This document shows, piece by piece, positions 7,341 to 9,325 of a stretch of DNA of 9,325 bases. Numbering within the stretch: the first letter of the stretch is position 1; every line of letters begins with the position of its first letter. The translations under genes and the position numbers were made by a program. Origin of the DNA: Bacteroidia bacterium (GTDB lineage Bacteria > Bacteroidota > Bacteroidia > Chitinophagales > Saprospiraceae); the NCBI GenBank assembly GCA_030432855.1, contig JAUILM010000177.1:1-9325 (forward strand), given 5' to 3'. The notes beneath the pieces are model-generated. The model ran no database searches and was not told where the DNA came from. It worked only from the letters and a program-made list of their open reading frames with translations.

Positions 7341-9325
7341 TTATTTCAAATTTGCTTCAATACCAAAAGTGATTACTTTAACCATGGGATAGAAATTTCC
7401 CTCACCCACGGGTGCTTCCGGGTCAAAGCTGTCATAGAAGTTGTCAAATGTCAGCAGATTCTGACCGCTCAGATACAGCCTTGCTCTGTTTAGCGATAAT
7501 TTTTCTGAGACATGTGAAGGGATAGTGTATCCTAATTGTAAATTTTTCAATCTCAAGTAAGAGGCACTTCGAATCCACTCTGATGAAACCTGCTCATTAT
7601 TTGGATAATTGAATGTCAGTCGGGGATATCCCGCATTGGGATTTTCTGGTGACCAGTGGTCTTTGTGCCATTCCTGTGCCGTACCTCCCAGGTAAAAAGC
7701 CCACGCACCAAAACCATCGAGATAACCATCTACTTTCCCAACTCCCTGTAAGAAGGCGGCGAAATCGAAACCTCGATATTGAGCTGAAAGATTAAATCCG
7801 TACGTAAATCTGGGTATCTGATTTCCAATGACTACACGGTCCTCTGCATTGATACTACCGTCGCCATTTTGATCACGATATTTGATATCTCCGGGCTTCA
7901 CCGGACCAAACTGAGAAGCATGAGCATCCACTTCCCCTTCATTTTGAAAATACCCCAGGGACTCCAGTCCAAAAATAGAGCTGATGGGATATCCCTCCAT
8001 TTGAATAAATCGGCCGTCAATATATGGACCAGACTCAACTAAATCCAAAATCTCATTTTTCACGTCCGAGAATACGCCCCCGATCTGGTAGTTTAGGTCT
8101 CCGATAGAACCTCGATAATTAAGTCTTAGATCGAGACCAATATTACGTACTCTTCCTGCATTCTGATAGGGTGCAGTCAAACCCGCAATCGTTGGTATAG
8201 GCAATTCCAGGAGTATATCGGATGTATTTTTAATATAGTAATCAATGGTCAGATCCAACTTCCCGATAAATGCATCAATTCCGACATTAAACATTTCTGT
8301 TGTTTCCCAGGAAATAGCCGGATTTGAACCATTAATTAATGCTCCCCCCAATGCAGGAACATCTGTCCCAAAAACATAATTCTGACCCAGGTTGACCGCA
8401 GATACAAATGGGTAGTTACCAATATTTTGATTGCCTAATGTCCCCCACGACGCTCTTAGTTTTAATTCATCCAACCACTCTACACCTGCCATAAAATCTT
8501 CCTCCATGACTCTCCAACCGGCGGACACCGAGGGAAATATTCCATATTTATAATCTTCGGCAAATCGTGATGAACCGTCACGTCTTACATTAAATTCCAG
8601 TAAGTATTTTTCATTCAGGTTGTAATTAATACGTCCAAAGAATGACATGAGTGACCATTCGTATCCCGAACCGGTGGCCGTTTGATTGGCCGTTGAGCCC
8701 GCATTTAATACTTCATAATTTTCGAGAGGATATTGATCCCGAAATCCTCGGATCCATTCGTTTTTAAAATCAATCGCTTCCCAACCACCCAGAACTTTTA
8801 GGCCGTGTTTTCCAAATGACATATCATACTCTAGAAGGGCTTTATAGTTATTGGTCGAAACAGTACCATATTGTTCCGTCAGTTGTCCTTTGTAAGCTGA
8901 GGGGTTAACAATGACTCCATCCGGATAAAACAGATCCACCTGCTTTCGGAATGACTTATCACGCATGTAAGTCCTCTTAGGTGCAACTTGCATAACTACG
9001 TTGAGCTTTGGTATGGGTTGCCAGGTCATACTGATGTTGCTTAGGACGTCATTGTCAGACCTGGTTGCAGTACCACCATCTACCTGAGTAGCCCAACCAT
9101 TATTGCCATCCCAGCCGATACCCCAGCTACCATCTTCATTCTTACCCGATAAATTGTGCGGATATCGGGCCAACCAATGCCATGACTGCGGAGGTTCTTT
9201 TTCCCGGTCATTTATGACCGACAAATTCACATTAAACTTCAGATTTTCTTTAAGCCTGATTTCTGAATTCAGTCTTAAGTTGTAACGTTTGAAATTTGAG
9301 GAAAGTAATCCATCCTGATTTATGT
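7341..9325 (-). CDS. SusC-type TonB-linked outer-membrane receptor, C-terminal barrel part (5' end beyond window)
   Basis: Outer-membrane importer of the SusC/RagA family, which takes up oligosaccharides or other oligomers using TonB energy, with a SusD lid. The frame is open to the window edge: codons before the GTG at 9230 read I-N-Q-D-G-L-L-S-S-N-F-K-R-Y-N-L-R-L-N, typical early-barrel SusC sequence, so that GTG is not a start. About 660 residues are visible. The signal peptide, carboxypeptidase-D-like domain, TonB box and plug would lie upstream; family members are usually about 1000-1100 residues. Seen directly: many amphipathic beta strands, the SusC signature PGDIKYRDQNGDG near 7850-7900, and YLRLKNLQLGYTIP close to the end. 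The protein ends GIEANLK rather than with the aromatic residue common in barrel proteins. SusD follows 7 nt downstream. The family call is very secure; the substrate cannot be read from the sequence. Confidence 0.96.
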   Translation of the reverse strand, partial: INQDGLLSSNFKRYNLRLNSEIRLKENLKFNVNLSVINDREKEPPQSWHWLARYPHNLSGKNEDGSWGIGWDGNNGWATQVDGGTATRSDNDVLSNISMTWQPIPKLNVVMQVAPKRTYMRDKSFRKQVDLFYPDGVIVNPSAYKGQLTEQYGTVSTNNYKALLEYDMSFGKHGLKVLGGWEAIDFKNEWIRGFRDQYPLENYEVLNAGSTANQTATGSGYEWSLMSFFGRINYNLNEKYLLEFNVRRDGSSRFAEDYKYGIFPSVSAGWRVMEEDFMAGVEWLDELKLRASWGTLGNQNIGNYPFVSAVNLGQNYVFGTDVPALGGALINGSNPAISWETTEMFNVGIDAFIGKLDLTIDYYIKNTSDILLELPIPTIAGLTAPYQNAGRVRNIGLDLRLNYRGSIGDLNYQIGGVFSDVKNEILDLVESGPYIDGRFIQMEGYPISSIFGLESLGYFQNEGEVDAHASQFGPVKPGDIKYRDQNGDGSINAEDRVVIGNQIPRFTYGFNLSAQYRGFDFAAFLQGVGKVDGYLDGFGAWAFYLGGTAQEWHKDHWSPENPNAGYPRLTFNYPNNEQVSSEWIRSASYLRLKNLQLGYTIPSHVSEKLSLNRARLYLSGQNLLTFDNFYDSFDPEAPVGEGNFYPMVKVITFGIEANLK
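9205..9220. repeat. Short palindrome within the SusC gene
   Basis: CGGTCAT (9205-9211) and ATGACCG (9214-9220) form a 7-bp inverted repeat with a 2-nt centre, in codons for S-V-I-N-D-R. It resembles an operator half-site pair in shape, but it lies inside the coding sequence and is most likely coincidental. Confidence 0.2.

Larger units (their letters stand above)
57..9325 (-). other. PUL-like operon: SusC, SusD, beta-propeller, FAD oxidoreductase, FMN-type protein
   Basis: Five co-directional genes are separated by 7 nt, a 1-nt overlap, 11 nt and 22 nt, with no promoter-like or terminator-like space between them, so a single transcript is very likely. The upstream start of the operon, and any regulator such as a hybrid two-component system, anti-sigma factor or SARP-type activator, is outside the window. 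The layout resembles a polysaccharide-utilisation locus, but no standard carbohydrate-active enzyme is present; the non-transport genes are a propeller and two predicted flavoproteins. Confidence 0.8.

Noticed and set aside
1..9325. CRISPR array, tRNA/rRNA, insertion sequence or attachment site
   Set aside because: No regularly spaced direct repeats, no RNA gene features, no transposase or integrase sequence; the window is almost wholly occupied by the five genes.

Overview
The window looks like part of the chromosome of a member of the Bacteroidota. The clearest sign is an adjacent SusC/SusD pair, which is essentially specific to that phylum. Base composition is moderate (slightly AT-rich by eye), intergenic gaps are very short and Shine-Dalgarno signals are weak, all of which fit. 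I cannot place it below phylum level; nothing points to a particular genus.

All five genes lie on the minus strand, so transcription runs from high to low coordinates. The order is: a SusC-type TonB-dependent receptor (7341-9325, its 5' part cut off by the window edge); a SusD-type surface lipoprotein (5663-7333); an exported TolB/WD40-like beta-propeller protein (4314-5663); a 1048-residue FAD-dependent oxidoreductase with a twin-arginine-like signal and a helical C-terminal part (1156-4302); and a small exported protein with a D-A-I-T-G-A-T flavinylation-type motif and a helical-repeat tail (57-1133). Gaps are 7 nt, a 1-nt overlap, 11 nt and 22 nt, so they probably form one operon. Only 56 nt follow the last gene. 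They hold two short inverted repeats and no convincing terminator.

Inferred joint role: SusC/SusD bind and import an oligomeric ligand across the outer membrane. The propeller protein may bind or cleave it; it has the His-rich blade motifs that recall, but do not match, propeller lyases. Two predicted periplasmic flavoproteins, one with FAD and one with a possible covalent FMN, would carry out a redox step. No recognisable glycoside hydrolase, sulfatase, regulator or established polysaccharide lyase is in view, so the substrate is unknown. The combination of a SusCD importer with a Tat-type FAD oxidoreductase and a putative flavinylated HEAT-like protein is the most interesting part of the window.

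No RNA genes, CRISPR arrays, insertion sequences or promoters were found. Apart from the 56-nt tail, the window is almost entirely coding.
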